Positions 52,741-61,678 are shown, counted from the first letter of the stretch. The stretch: DNA of 64,000 nucleotides from Methylobacterium durans (GCF_003173715.1 NZ_CP029550.1:434001-498000), one strand, 5' to 3'. The notes: generated by a model from the sequence alone, not told the origin. Made by a program: numbers and translations.

Positions 52741-53484
52741 TTACGGAGCTGAGGCTCGTTCAGTGATGATGAGGTCCATCCGCATATCGTGCGGCTGCGG
52801 ATGAATGGTGTCCAGGCGCGACAGTTCAAAGCCGACGCCGATCGTCTGTGGCTTCGATGGCATCGCCGCGATGGTCCGGTCATAGAAGCCCCCGCCGTAG
52901 CCTAGCCGGAAGCCGGAGACGTCAAAGCCGACGAGTGGCGCGAGCAGGATATCAGGGAGTAGCGGCTCGCCCTCGGCTGGGATCGGGATGTTCCAGACGC
53001 CCCGGGACATCGCCACACCCGGCCACCATTCACGAAACTGGAGTGGCTGCGCCTTTGCCACCACCACGGGAAGCGCGAGGCGCACCCCGCGCGTGCGCAG
53101 ACCGGTGAGGAGCGTGCGTGCATCGTACTCCCCTCTGAAGGGCCAGTAGAAGCCGACGAGGTTTCCCGAGGCCGAGGAGAGCGCCTCCGCCAGCGCCGTG
53201 TCGATCCGCCCGCTCCAGTCCGCGCGCTCTGCGGACCCGATCTGAAGCCGACGCTCGATCAACTGAGTGCGCATCTCCTTCCGCCACTGCCGGATCGCTG
53301 GCCAATCCAGGCTGCCGGCAGGTAGCGGAGGGCTCCCTGCCCGCTCCGATCCGCTGGTCAGGCCGACGAAGCTCGGATCGAGTTCGTGCATGAAACAGGG
53401 CGTCGAGCTGTAGGTGCCGAACGCCGCCGGATCCTCGACAGGCTGGTGAGGATCGTTCTCAGGTTTCCTCGTCTGAGTGCCCAT
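52741..53484 (-). CDS. 5-formyltetrahydrofolate cyclo-ligase family protein
   Basis: 247 residues from the ATG at 53484. The core (WPAIRQWRKEMRTQLIERRL, LVGFYWPFRGEYDARTLLTG, ILLAPLVGFDVSGFRLGYGG followed by GFYDR, then IGVGFELSRLDTIHPQPHD) matches the 5-FCL family that converts 5-formyl-THF to 5,10-methenyl-THF with ATP. The first 65 residues are an extra N-terminal segment (PCFMHELDPSFVGLTSGS) not found in the standard enzyme, suggesting a lineage-specific variant. In methylotrophs this family also has paralogues of folate or C1 metabolism. Confidence 0.88.
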   Translation of the reverse strand: MGTQTRKPENDPHQPVEDPAAFGTYSSTPCFMHELDPSFVGLTSGSERAGSPPLPAGSLDWPAIRQWRKEMRTQLIERRLQIGSAERADWSGRIDTALAEALSSASGNLVGFYWPFRGEYDARTLLTGLRTRGVRLALPVVVAKAQPLQFREWWPGVAMSRGVWNIPIPAEGEPLLPDILLAPLVGFDVSGFRLGYGGGFYDRTIAAMPSKPQTIGVGFELSRLDTIHPQPHDMRMDLIITERASAP

Positions 53485-53858
53485 GACCCCACTCCCCTCG
53501 AACAAGGTCCTCTAGCGGCAGCAACAACCCAGGCATCGCCCAGGTTGGGCTGCCGGGCCACTCCACGCCTCTGAGTTCGACCACTACCGGAGAAGCACGC
53601 TCGTCCCAGCAGAGCATGCCGCAACATCCCGCGTCACCGCTCCAAGGTCCGTCACCTGCGCCACCTGCTCAAGGACGGCCTGCTCGTCACGTCGAGGTAG
53701 ATTTCGCCAAGCAGAGGAAGGTTCCGCATAGCAGGGCTGAGGCGGTCACCTACCTGCTGATGAGTTTCTGCGGGCAATGTAGGCGGGCGCGGCTTTCAGG
53801 CTGCGGGCAACTCTGAGAGCCTGCCCCACGACCGCCCAGCATCGAGGAAGGAGCGGCC
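53485..53858. other. 374-bp region without a supported gene
   Basis: No frame with recognisable content was found; a short plus-strand frame near 53616 is Arg/Pro-rich and likely non-coding. Confidence 0.45.
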
Positions 53859-54130
53859 ATGTCGTTGGACAGAAGCTTGCAAACCATCGCCGCAGCGAAC
53901 GGCATCGGAACGGACACGAACTTCGGCGCTGTCACGCCGCCTCTCTACCTGACCACCACTTTCACCTTCGCAGGCTACGAGCAGGCCCGTGCCTATGACT
54001 ACACGCGGGCCGGCATCCCAGCCGCGCGCTGCTCGCCGATACGATCGCGCAACTGGAGGGTGGCGCGGGATCTACCGTCACAGCCAGCGGCAGGGCGGCG
54101 ATCGATCTCATCCTCGGGACCATGCACCTA
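53859..54130 (+). pseudogene. Truncated, frameshifted Cys/Met-metabolism PLP enzyme
   Basis: The start MSLDRSLQTIAAANGIGTDT, then TPPLYLTTTFTFAGYEQARA and YDYTRAG, are the N-terminus of a cystathionine gamma-synthase/methionine gamma-lyase-type enzyme. One A appears to be missing near 54015; in the next frame the sequence continues PSRALLADTIAQLEGGAGST, then TASGRAAIDLILGTMH. The gene is then cut at about 54126-54130, where the duplicated unknown gene begins, so the lysine-containing PLP domain is gone. Confidence 0.85.
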
Positions 54131-54436
54131 GGGCTCGGCCAGGGCGGCCGCGAAAACTTCCGAGGCCCTCAGCCGCTCCCGCGGAGCTTCCTCGCACGCC
54201 CGGTGCGCTGGGCAGCCCCTCTGCAGGGCAATGACGCGGCCTTGAGCCATGTAGGCACGTAGGCGAGCGAGATGCAGCTCGGCTTGGTGGCGGGATTCCT
54301 CCTCAGGGTTGTCTGGAGGTCGACTCTCGAGTTGCTGCACCATGTCCTTGGCGCGGTCCCAGGCTTGCCGCGCGAGCTCCAGATCTGAGTAGATACGTCC
54401 TCCCCTGAGCCCGTGGCGCGTTTTAACGCCGGGCAT
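54128..54436 (-). CDS. Unknown protein, duplicated copy (up to 102 aa, start codon altered)
   Basis: Paralogue of the gene at 16909-17175: LELARQAWDRAKDMVQQLES and RHQAELHLARLRAYMAQGRV align without gaps. The codon matching the other copy's ATG is ATC here, so either translation starts at the upstream in-frame ATG at 54436 or the copy is inactive. Its stop abuts the truncated PLP-enzyme pseudogene, so the duplicated segment replaced the enzyme's C-terminal part. Confidence 0.5.
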   Translation of the reverse strand: MPGVKTRHGLRGGRIYSDLELARQAWDRAKDMVQQLESRPPDNPEEESRHQAELHLARLRAYMAQGRVIALQRGCPAHRACEEAPRERLRASEVFAAALAEP

Positions 54437-54683
54437 GCCGAACTGGATCCCGCCCCATCGAGGCTCGTGCACCGATAAGATGACAGCCCGGCAGCTGGAT
54501 CGAGCATGTGTCTGGGTCGCGGCCGACTCGTGTTGCAACGGACGAGCTACGGACGATAACAAGCTTCTGTAATCGGGTCGGTCAATGACCGGCATTGATG
54601 CCACATCGCGGGGGCCGCTCTTCTGTTCGTGGTCGGCGTGAGGCCGCCACAGGATACGGCCAGGTCGGCAGGACGGACCAATC
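54437..54683 (+). other. Region containing the displaced 5' end of phaC
   Basis: If the IS630 element and one TA are removed, the phaC frame continues left from the insertion site through TARSAGRTN and RPPQD to a GTG at 54629 and is closed by TGA at 54596. This suggests that the native PHA synthase start lies here, about 25 codons before the insertion point. No other gene is supported. Confidence 0.5.
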
Positions 54684-54685
54684 TA

Positions 54686-55726
54686 GAGCTGTTCCCGGTC
54701 AGGTAGCGACGGCCAAGTCGTCTTCGTAGCCGGCTGCGGCGAGGTAGTTGCGGCACTCCTGCGGGGTGAAGCACGAGAGGGCCTGCCGGATCGCTGCCCA
54801 GAGATCCGGGATGGTGCGGGCTGCTGCGCTGCGCAACAGGGCCTTGAGCTTGGCGAAGGCCTGCTCGATCGGGTTGAGATCGGGGCTGTAGGACGGCAGG
54901 TACATGAGCCTGGCCCCTGTGGCCTCGATCGCGGCCTGCACGCCGGCGACCTTGTGGGCTGGCAGGTTGTCCATGACGACGATGTCGCCCGGCTGCAGCA
55001 CCGGGATTAGGGTCTCGGTGACGTAGCTGCGAAAGCGCCTGCCGTTGGTGGGACCGTCAAGAAGCGCGGTGGCGCACAGCCCACTCGTGCGCAGGGCGGC
55101 GGTGATGGTGGTGGTTTTGTAATGCCCCCACGGCGCTGCGAGCCGGCAGCGCTCGCCGCGCGGGGCCCAACCGTAGCGTCGCGCCATGTTGGTGGCAGCC
55201 GCGGTCTCGTCCAAGAACACCAGCCGGTCCGGGTCGAGCTCGGGCTGGGCCTCGAACCACGCCTCGCGGGCCGCTCTTACGTCCGCGCGCTCCTGCTCAG
55301 CTGCGTGCGTCGCCCCTTTTTCCAGCTGATCCCGTGCCGCTGGAAGAAGCGTGACAACCCGCTCGTGCTGGTCTGCACGCCCTGCTCGGCCAGTCGGTCG
55401 CGCAGCTCACGCAGGAAGAGGCGCGGCTCCTGCTTCGAGGTCGCCAGGATGAGCGCGGCATGCGCCTCAATCCGCTTCGAGGTGTGATCGCCGCCCATCG
55501 GCTTGGAGGCGAGTTGGCCCTCATTGCGGAAGCGCTCCGACCAGCGGCTGGCGCTCGACACGCTGACCCCGAAGCGAGCGGCGACGCGACGGCAGGAGGC
55601 ACCCGCCGCCACGGCAGCCACGACACGCTCGCGCAGGTCCACAGACAACGGTGAAGGCATGGGCAAGCTCCTTCACCCGTCAACGTGCCAGCCGCCAACC
55701 CGTCTCAAGCGGCGCGGGATCTGCTC
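54686..55726 (-). mobile_element. IS630-family insertion sequence in phaC
   Basis: The element is framed by inverted repeats GAGCTGTTCCCG (54686-54697) and CGGGATCTGCTC (55715-55726), matching at 10 of 12 positions, and by TA dinucleotides at 54684-54685 and 55727-55728, the target duplication of this family. It carries two minus-strand transposase frames. It is inserted within the 5' part of the PHA synthase gene. Confidence 0.85.
54699..55666 (-). CDS. IS630-family transposase in two frames (probable frameshift)
   Basis: Frame one (55666 to 55277) encodes the N-terminal HTH part: MPMPSPLSVDLRERVVAAVA, SCRRVAARFGVSVSSASRWS, ending WKKGRRTQ. Frame two (about 55220 to 54699) encodes the DDE part: MFLDETAAATNMARRYGWAP (first Asp), GDIVVMDNLPAHKVAGVQAA (second Asp), YLPSYSPDLNPIEQAFAKLK (Glu). 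On the minus strand the switch lies at AAAAAGGGG (55313-55321), a run where a -1 slip would join the frames to give KKGATHAAEQERADVRAA. Programmed frameshifting or a lost base are both possible. Confidence 0.88.
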
Positions 55727-57687
55727 TAGCTCAGGCGGGTCAGAGCAAAAACACGCAGACGACTGCAGCTGGTGATGATGGCACCAGCAAAGGCTTACAG
55801 AGCCCAGACCAAATGCTGGGCTTCTGGGCTGCTTGGATGGAGCAACTCTCCGCTTCGCCTCAGGCCGCGCCGAGTATCGCCTGGCCACAATGGCAGGACG
55901 CGCCCACCACGCTCGGCCTTCCGGTCCTTCCAAGCAGCCCCGAACAGCTGAGCAAGAGCCTTTCGGACGGTCCGCTGCTTCGCTCCATCGATCAGATCTG
56001 GAACGCGAATCCGCTGCGCGAGGTCGTGCCCGTGGACTGGGCCGAGATCGCCCGAGCCTTGCGCATCGTCTGGCTGCGCTCCGCCGGAAAGCCGAACGCT
56101 ACCCTGTCGCTCATCGACTTCAACCAAGCGCTCTGGGGCTCGCTCCTCAGTGTCTGGCAGGAGGCGGGACAGAGTTGGCTCGGCCTGTTCGGCTTGGCGA
56201 AGGATGAGGAACCGGGGGCGTCCTCGGGCGACAAGCGGTTCGCCGCACCCGAGTGGCGCACGAACCCGGCCTACCTGGCGCTGAAGGAGCTGTATCTGCT
56301 CGCCTCCGATTGGCTGCTGGAGCAGAGCGAGGCAGCCGACATGGAGGAAGGGGAGCGGCAGCGCGTCAACTTCCATCTGCGTCAGTTCGTGGACGCGATG
56401 AGCCCCAGCCTGATGCTGATGTCCAATCCGGTTGCTCTGCGCAAAGCGGTCGAGACGGGCGGCGCCAGCCTGGCGGACGGCACTCGAAACCTCCTCGCCG
56501 ACCTTGCAGCGGGTCGCCTCAGCATGGTCGACGCGAGCGCGTTTGCACCCGGACGCAACCTGGCTCTCACGCCGGGCAAAGTGGTCCACCGCAACAAGCT
56601 GATGGAGCTAATCCAGTACACGCCGACGACGGAGCAGGTTCACCGCACGCCGCTGCTGATCCTGCCGCCATGGATCAACAAGTACTACATTCTCGACATG
56701 CGGCCGAAGAACAGCATGATCCGCTACCTGGTCGAGCAGGGCTTCACAGTCTTCGTGGTCTCTTGGAAGAACCCTGACGCGTCGATGGATGCCATCGGCA
56801 TCGAGGACTACATCGACCTGGGGCCGCTGGAAGCCAGCGATGTGGCCTGCGCGATCACCGGCAGCCCGAGTGTCAACGCCATGGGCTATTGCATCGGTGG
56901 CGTTCTCCTGACGCTGACCCTGGCCGTTCTTGCGGCCAAGGGAGACAAGCGCTTCAACGCGGCAAGCTTCATGGTCTCGCCGCAGGATTTCTCGCACATC
57001 GGCGATACGGCTGTGTTCATGGGCGAGCCGACGCTCGATCTCATCGAGCAGCAGATGATGGAGCGGGGCTACCTCGACAGCCGCGAGATGAGCAACATGT
57101 TCAGCCTGTTGCGGTCGAACGACCTGATCTGGGCGAATGTGGTCAACAACTACCTGCTCGGCAACAAGCCGCCCGCCTTTGATCTTCTGTACTGGAACAG
57201 CGACGGCACGCGCATGACGCGAGCTGCGCACAGCTGGTACCTGCGCAACACCTATGTCGAGAACAACCTGATCAAGCCCGGCAAGATCCGGCTGAAGGGC
57301 GAAGCGATCGATCTCGGCCGCATCCACCAGGATGCTTACGCGGTGGGGTGCGAGAAGGACCACATCGTGCCGTGGGACTCGGCTTGGCGCATCACGCAGT
57401 TGTTCGGCGGGTCGGTCCGATACGTGCTCGCCTCCAGCGGGCACGTTGCCGGGATCATCAACCCGCCGGGCGGCAAGGGCGCCTACCGCACGCGTGAGGA
57501 CGGTGCTGCCGCAAGCAGCCCCGAGGAGTGGCTGCAGGGCGCCGCGCGCCACGCGGGCAGCTGGTGGCCGGATTGGGTGTCGTGGCTGTCCGCCCGTTCC
57601 GGCAGGAAGGGCAAACCGCCACCTCTAGGCAGCGCGCAGCACCCACCGCTGGTGGATGCACCGGGAACCTACGTTCTCGAGAATTAG
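55651..57687 (+). CDS. phaC: Class I poly(3-hydroxyalkanoate) synthase, 5' end altered by IS630
   Basis: The frame is open from a GTG at 55651 within the IS630 end, giving 678 residues of which the first 25 are IS-derived. The genuine protein starts no later than about 55729 and is about 650 residues. The alpha/beta hydrolase core has the lipase-box GYCIGG with the catalytic Cys (about 412), the catalytic Asp in EKDHIVPWDSAW (about 570) and His in SSGHVAGIINPPGG (about 595). It polymerises hydroxyacyl-CoA to PHA on granules. Because the native start and promoter were separated by 1 kb of IS, expression may depend on the IS or be lost. Confidence 0.88.
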   Translation: MKAWASSFTRQRASRQPVSSGAGSALAQAGQSKNTQTTAAGDDGTSKGLQSPDQMLGFWAAWMEQLSASPQAAPSIAWPQWQDAPTTLGLPVLPSSPEQLSKSLSDGPLLRSIDQIWNANPLREVVPVDWAEIARALRIVWLRSAGKPNATLSLIDFNQALWGSLLSVWQEAGQSWLGLFGLAKDEEPGASSGDKRFAAPEWRTNPAYLALKELYLLASDWLLEQSEAADMEEGERQRVNFHLRQFVDAMSPSLMLMSNPVALRKAVETGGASLADGTRNLLADLAAGRLSMVDASAFAPGRNLALTPGKVVHRNKLMELIQYTPTTEQVHRTPLLILPPWINKYYILDMRPKNSMIRYLVEQGFTVFVVSWKNPDASMDAIGIEDYIDLGPLEASDVACAITGSPSVNAMGYCIGGVLLTLTLAVLAAKGDKRFNAASFMVSPQDFSHIGDTAVFMGEPTLDLIEQQMMERGYLDSREMSNMFSLLRSNDLIWANVVNNYLLGNKPPAFDLLYWNSDGTRMTRAAHSWYLRNTYVENNLIKPGKIRLKGEAIDLGRIHQDAYAVGCEKDHIVPWDSAWRITQLFGGSVRYVLASSGHVAGIINPPGGKGAYRTREDGAAASSPEEWLQGAARHAGSWWPDWVSWLSARSGRKGKPPPLGSAQHPPLVDAPGTYVLEN

Positions 57688-57738
57688 GATCAAGCTACAG
57701 ACCCTCGACAATTTCCTTGGGGATGTTGGGAGGCCAAC

Positions 57739-57924
57739 ATGGCAGAGCGCACCGCCCACACCGATGCCGAGAAGCTGGCCGACGAGGTCAAACGGGCGAT
57801 CGGTGGCCGCCTGCCAAGCGCCGAGGCAACGGCCCTCGGCAACGTGCTCGACCTGTACGTCGCGACCATCAAGAACCTTGAGGAGCGGCTTCACGCGCTC
57901 GAGCAGCGGGCCGGCCAGGGATAG
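57739..57924 (+). CDS. Small unknown protein, 61 aa
   Basis: ATG with GGGAGG upstream. The product (AEKLADEVKRAIGGRLPSAE, ATALGNVLDLYVATIKNLEE, RLHALEQ) is amphipathic helical and might form a short coiled coil. It lies 51 bases after phaC, where phasin-like or regulator genes are often found, but it is not recognised as such. Confidence 0.55.
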   Translation: MAERTAHTDAEKLADEVKRAIGGRLPSAEATALGNVLDLYVATIKNLEERLHALEQRAGQG

Positions 57925-57930
57925 GACCCC

Positions 57931-58389
57931 ATGGTTCGTACTGTCTCACTCAGTCTTGCAGCCAGCCTCAGCCTGATGGGTCTGTCCGCCTCAGCGCAGC
58001 CCGAGAAGCCTATTGCCGTCCCACCCGTTCAAGGTGTTGTGCCCCATGATCTCCAGCCTCCGAAACCTGACCCAGCAACCGAAGCCAAGGCGAAAGCGGA
58101 TGCCAAGACGGAGGCGAGAGCCCGCGCGGTAGAAGCCGAGAGGCGCTTCAACGAGCGGATCAAGGCCAACGACGTGAAGCCAATCGACATCACCAAGGCC
58201 GAGATCGCGAAGGCGAAGGACGAGGCTGCGGCGAAGAAGAAGGCCAAAGCCGAGGCTGAGCGGAAGGCTCAGGAAGAAGCGGCCGCCAGAGCGAGAATCG
58301 CCGAGACCGAGAAGAAGGCTGCGGAGCGCGACAGGGCCTGGGACGCGCAGATGAGGCGGGGCATGGGCGGCATCTGCAAAGGCTGCTAA
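57931..58389 (+). CDS. Exported Lys/Ala/Glu-rich protein, 152 aa
   Basis: A signal peptide (MVRTVSLSLAASLSLMGLSA) is followed by a Pro-rich stretch and a long charged helix (AKAEAERKAQEEAAARARIA and similar) predicted to form a coiled coil. It ends with GGICKGC, two Cys residues that could ligate a metal or form a disulfide. Function unknown. Confidence 0.6.
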   Translation: MVRTVSLSLAASLSLMGLSASAQPEKPIAVPPVQGVVPHDLQPPKPDPATEAKAKADAKTEARARAVEAERRFNERIKANDVKPIDITKAEIAKAKDEAAAKKKAKAEAERKAQEEAAARARIAETEKKAAERDRAWDAQMRRGMGGICKGC

Positions 58390-58565
58390 CGAAGGTGACC
58401 GGGCTCCTCGAGCGGCTCGTCGATGCCGCTCCGCTGACGCTCAGAATCACCCTCACTGCGGCCCGCGGCACCGCAGAGCAGCGTGCCTCCGCCTCGATGC
58501 GCAGTTTCGCACGCCACACGGTGCGCAGCGGGTCAGGGAGCTCTCCTCGGCCCGCTTGCTGAGTA

Positions 58566-58847
58566 TCAGGCGACTTGCAGGATGACCTGAGTGGGTGGGA
58601 CCTTGGCGGGAATCTGAACTCGGGTGCCGGTCAGGTTCAGCGTGGACGCGTAGACTACGTGTCCAGCTTCGTCCCGCACGCTTGCAAGAAGCGTCTTCTG
58701 GCCGGCGATGATCGGCTCGTGGGCTGCGACCTCTGCCAGCAGCCTGTTGGCCATGACGCCGACCGCATCCCCATCAGCGCACTCGATGCCAACCGTGTCG
58801 CGCGTGGTGGACTGCTCGTCGTGAAGGTCCAGGTAGTAGCGGGGCAC
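58566..58847 (-). CDS. DUF6894-family protein, 93 aa
   Basis: From the GTG at 58847 (GGAGATAG upstream) the product begins PRYYLDLHDEQSTTRDTVGI, the signature of DUF6894, followed by a helix with AEVAAHEPI and VYASTLNLT. Family members are common in Methylobacteriaceae and of unknown function. A longer in-frame extension to 59114 is less likely. Its ribosome site overlaps the end of the 74-aa gene upstream. Confidence 0.75.
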   Translation of the reverse strand: MPRYYLDLHDEQSTTRDTVGIECADGDAVGVMANRLLAEVAAHEPIIAGQKTLLASVRDEAGHVVYASTLNLTGTRVQIPAKVPPTQVILQVA

Positions 58848-58851
58848 TGAT

Positions 58852-59076
58852 CTATCTCCGTTCTGCTCGTCCGCGGACGGGGCGTGCGAGCCCAGCAGCA
58901 CACGCCCGCAGGCAAATGGCTTCGACCCGATGCCAGCGGGCATGCTCACGAAGGGTTTGCACGGCGGCGACATCACTTCGGAGTTCGAGGTGGGCCGCCG
59001 CGGCGGCCAGCTCCGTCGCAGCAGAGTCGCAGAGGTCAGCACTGCTACGCAGCCGCAGGCACTCGGTCCGTTGCAT
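58852..59076 (-). CDS. Unknown protein, 74 aa
   Basis: SADLCDSAATELAAAAAHLE followed by LRSDVAAVQTLREHARWHRV suggests a small helical protein. Its stop lies four bases upstream of the DUF6894 start, on the same strand, so the two could form a pair. No clear domain. Confidence 0.4.
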   Translation of the reverse strand: MQRTECLRLRSSADLCDSAATELAAAAAHLELRSDVAAVQTLREHARWHRVEAICLRACAAGLARPVRGRAERR

Positions 59077-59745
59077 CGCAGTAAATTACGCCGCCAGTTT
59101 TTGCGCTGCAACAAATTCAGCGAGTGCGCAGTCTACCGTACCGACCGGGAGCTGCAGCCGTGTCACCACTGGTCACCAAGGCGAAGGGCGCGGCAGTGGA
59201 GAGGGACGGTGCGCGACGTCAACCAAGCTGCGGCGGGTACGGGTGAGGTGACGCACAACATCGCGGGGTGGCGGGAGCGGCTGGAGAGACGAGGGCAGCG
59301 GCTTCTCAGGTGCAGGCCTCTGCCTCCGCGCCATCGCGCCAGTCCGAGAGCCTCAGCACCGAAATGACCTGTTTCCTCGCGAGTGTACGAGCTACTTGAG
59401 TTCACTCAGATCCGATCTACTCCTGCGCGGCCCTGCCCGTCTCGGGTGGGTTTGCGCGTGTGTGCAGCCTGGAGCTGGCTGCGGGCGCCAGAGCGGCAGT
59501 CCCGCAACGCTTAAGCCGCACGTACCGTGATGCTGCACGCCGGAAGCGGAACATCCGCTGGGCCCCCAAATGACCGGGGCGTCAGTCAGCAGATCAACAA
59601 CACTTCGCTGCTGTAGGACCGAGGCAAGCTGGGCAGGAGTCGGAGGTGCCCAGCGATGCCGATGCTCCGCACAAGGATGTCCTTGAGCTGCATCAACGAC
59701 ACTCGGGCTGAGGTGACCCAAGCCGTATCCATCGAGGAGGCGGCT
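59077..59745. other. 669-bp region without a supported gene
   Basis: Open frames on both strands lack recognisable content. The plus-strand frame at 58930-59367 overlaps the 74-aa gene antisense. The stretch just before 59746 should include the DUF6455 gene promoter, but no box was seen. Confidence 0.4.
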
Positions 59746-60159
59746 ATGACGTCACGTTCCGGCAAACCAGTTCCTGGCACCTTGTTCGATGGGCTCTTCA
59801 TCCCCCTGGGTGATTGGGGCCATTTGCTGGACGTCGCTCAGGAGCTGAGGAGCATCGACAGCGAGTTCATGGATACGATGCTGGAGGCGTACGCCTCCGG
59901 GCCTCGCGCACTCTCCCCGTACGAGATCACCAAGGTTCGCAGCCTCGTGCAGCTGCTCAAGCAGCTTGATCTCGACCCAGCGGCCATTTGCCGTGAGTTG
60001 CCCGAGACCATGCACGAGCTTGAGACTACGTGTGTTGGTTGTACTCAGCGCACCCGGTGCGACCATGAACTCGCAGCCGGAACTGCTGCGGTGACCTACC
60101 AGCGCTTCTGCCCGAACGCGCAACGTCTCATGCACCTTGTGGAAAAAGTTGGACCCTAG
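59746..60159 (+). CDS. DUF6455-family protein with conserved Cys cluster
   Basis: 137 residues from the ATG at 59746, with GAGGAGG upstream; an earlier in-frame start exists at 59656. The body (HLLDVAQELRSIDSEFMDTM, SPYEITKVRSLVQLLKQLDL) is helical. The C-terminus carries CVGCTQRTRCDHEL and QRFCPNAQRL, a cluster of four Cys residues that probably binds zinc or an iron-sulfur cluster. It lies close to an FnrN-like regulator, so a redox-sensing role is possible. Confidence 0.75.
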   Translation: MTSRSGKPVPGTLFDGLFIPLGDWGHLLDVAQELRSIDSEFMDTMLEAYASGPRALSPYEITKVRSLVQLLKQLDLDPAAICRELPETMHELETTCVGCTQRTRCDHELAAGTAAVTYQRFCPNAQRLMHLVEKVGP

Positions 60160-60231
60160 CGGTGCATGTCCGATCGCTCGTCCGGCAATCGGCCACCGGG
60201 TGGTCGGGCCTGCGTTGCTGGTCCAGGACCC

Positions 60232-60245
60232 ATGACCTAGATCAA
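60232..60245. promoter_or_regulatory. FNR/FixK-type box upstream of 121-aa gene
   Basis: ATGACCTAGATCAA matches the TTGAT-N4-ATCAA anaerobox at 8 of 10 positions with a perfect right half. It is about 75 bases before the ATG at 60320, consistent with class II spacing, so the downstream gene may be expressed at low oxygen. Confidence 0.45.
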
Positions 60246-60319
60246 AGCCGCTCATGCGTGACCCGGGAATGCTGACGCCAATCGAAGGCTACTCAGCATT
60301 CCCGCCGGCTGAATCAGGG

Positions 60320-60619
60320 ATGAGCGTTTTCACGTCAGAATCGGTATCGCATGCCATGATGACCGAAATCCCGATTTACCGAACTGTAGATCCTCTGCAC
60401 TTCCACCCGTCCACAACGGAGACCTACCGTGCGTTCTTCGTTGCCCGAAACGGGCGCATACTTGGGATGATTCCACTTGAGGCCGCGACCGAGGAGGAGG
60501 CTTGGATGATGGCGCGCGGACTAGCCGACGAAGACGAAGACGAAATTGTCGAGCTTTGGGCTGGCCTTCGCACCGTGGCCCGTTTCCAACGCATCGGCGG
60601 GACAGTGGGGACGTTCTGA
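60320..60619 (+). CDS. Unknown protein, 99-121 aa
   Basis: The frame is open from 60254; the ATG at 60320 is preferred because the FNR-type box ends at 60245 and transcription would start near 60280. The product contains YRAFFVARNGRILGMIPLEA and WMMARGLADEDEDEIVELWA, a compact alpha/beta soluble protein with an acidic cluster. No family recognised. Confidence 0.5.
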   Translation: MSVFTSESVSHAMMTEIPIYRTVDPLHFHPSTTETYRAFFVARNGRILGMIPLEAATEEEAWMMARGLADEDEDEIVELWAGLRTVARFQRIGGTVGTF

Positions 60620-60937
60620 ATCCTCTGTCCGACGCACAAGGGTGAGGAGTCAGCTTCGCGTCCCCGGGCGTGGGACCGGCGCAGATCGAGGGTCGGCCGG
60701 CGGCAAAGCTGAAGGGCTTCCGCCTGCTCTTCGCTGTTCCGTTTTTTCGCAAGCTTGGTCGGACACAGCTTGGTCCAGCGCGGATCGTCAAGGTCGGTGG
60801 CGAGCTGGCGTTCGTCCCTGACGCACGTCGATTGCGCTGGATCAATGTATGTGGGTCGCCAACCTCCATCTTGGCCACTGTCGCAAAATGCCGGCTGCGG
60901 TTCCGAGACGCTGCCGGCTCGTCGCGGGAGGCTTGGT
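60620..60937. other. 318-bp region without a clear gene
   Basis: A plus-strand frame at 60670-61020 is open and reads as protein in its first 80 codons (KLKGFRLLFAVPFFRKLGRT) but overlaps the start of the FnrN-like gene and lacks a ribosome site. The promoter of the FnrN-like gene should lie here. Confidence 0.4.
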
Positions 60938-61678
60938 ATGCTGGTCGACACAGGTTTGCAGGAAAGTCCCCGACACGTCTGTCACCACCGGCAATCCGAG
61001 GGCGGCTGCGCCGATTGTAAGGTCCGCCCGATCAGCGTCTGCAGCGTCCTGACACTACCCGAGCTGGAGGAACTCGAGTCGCTCAGTCAGCACCTCGTTC
61101 TCGAAAAGGGGCACGCCCTCTTCGGACAGGACGAACCAGCAGGCTATGTCTACAACGTGATCGAGGGCGCCTTGCGCCTCACTCGGCTGTTGCCGGACGG
61201 GCGCCGGCAAGTGATGGGCTTCGCGCTTCCCGGCGATTTTCTTGGGCTTGCCCTCCAGGACCGCTTCTCGGTTTCCGCCGAGGCACTGACTTCGTTGAAG
61301 ACCTGCCGTTTCGAGCGCAGAGCATTTACGGGGCTCGTCCAAGCGAAGCCACATCTTCTCAGGAGTCTGCACGATCGGGCCGGATACGAGCTTACGCTGG
61401 CGCAGGATCAGATGCTGCTGCTCGGGCGCCGTACGGCCGAGGAGAAGGTTGCGAGCTTCTTGCTTTCCCTGCGCGAGCGCTACGCCCGCACGGGGCGCAC
61501 GTCGGTCACCTTGGAACTGCCGATGGGCCGGCAGGACATGGCGGACCATCTCGGTCTCACCATCGAGACGGTCAGCCGCATGCTGACGCGTCTCGACAGG
61601 CAGCATGCCGTTCTCCTCGTCCCCGGTGGCGTCCGGCTCCTCGATTTGGCGAAGCTTGAGAGTCTTTCCGCGAACTGA
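60938..61678 (+). CDS. FnrN/FnrL-like oxygen-sensing Crp/Fnr regulator
   Basis: 246 residues from the ATG at 60938, with GGGAGG upstream. Four N-terminal Cys (CHHRQSEGGCADCKVRPISVC region: one Cys, then CxxC, then Cys) match the ligand pattern for an oxygen-labile [4Fe-4S] cluster. The cyclic-nucleotide-like domain (GFALPGDFLGLALQDRFSVS) leads to a winged helix (GRQDMADHLGLTIETVSRML). It would activate genes at low oxygen from FNR boxes. A FixK-like regulator without Cys lies 0.8 kb away. Confidence 0.9.
   Translation: MLVDTGLQESPRHVCHHRQSEGGCADCKVRPISVCSVLTLPELEELESLSQHLVLEKGHALFGQDEPAGYVYNVIEGALRLTRLLPDGRRQVMGFALPGDFLGLALQDRFSVSAEALTSLKTCRFERRAFTGLVQAKPHLLRSLHDRAGYELTLAQDQMLLLGRRTAEEKVASFLLSLRERYARTGRTSVTLELPMGRQDMADHLGLTIETVSRMLTRLDRQHAVLLVPGGVRLLDLAKLESLSAN

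Noticed and set aside
60424..60951. 175-codon minus-strand frame near the FnrN-like gene
   Set aside because: Overlaps the 99-121-aa gene antisense and has no motif.
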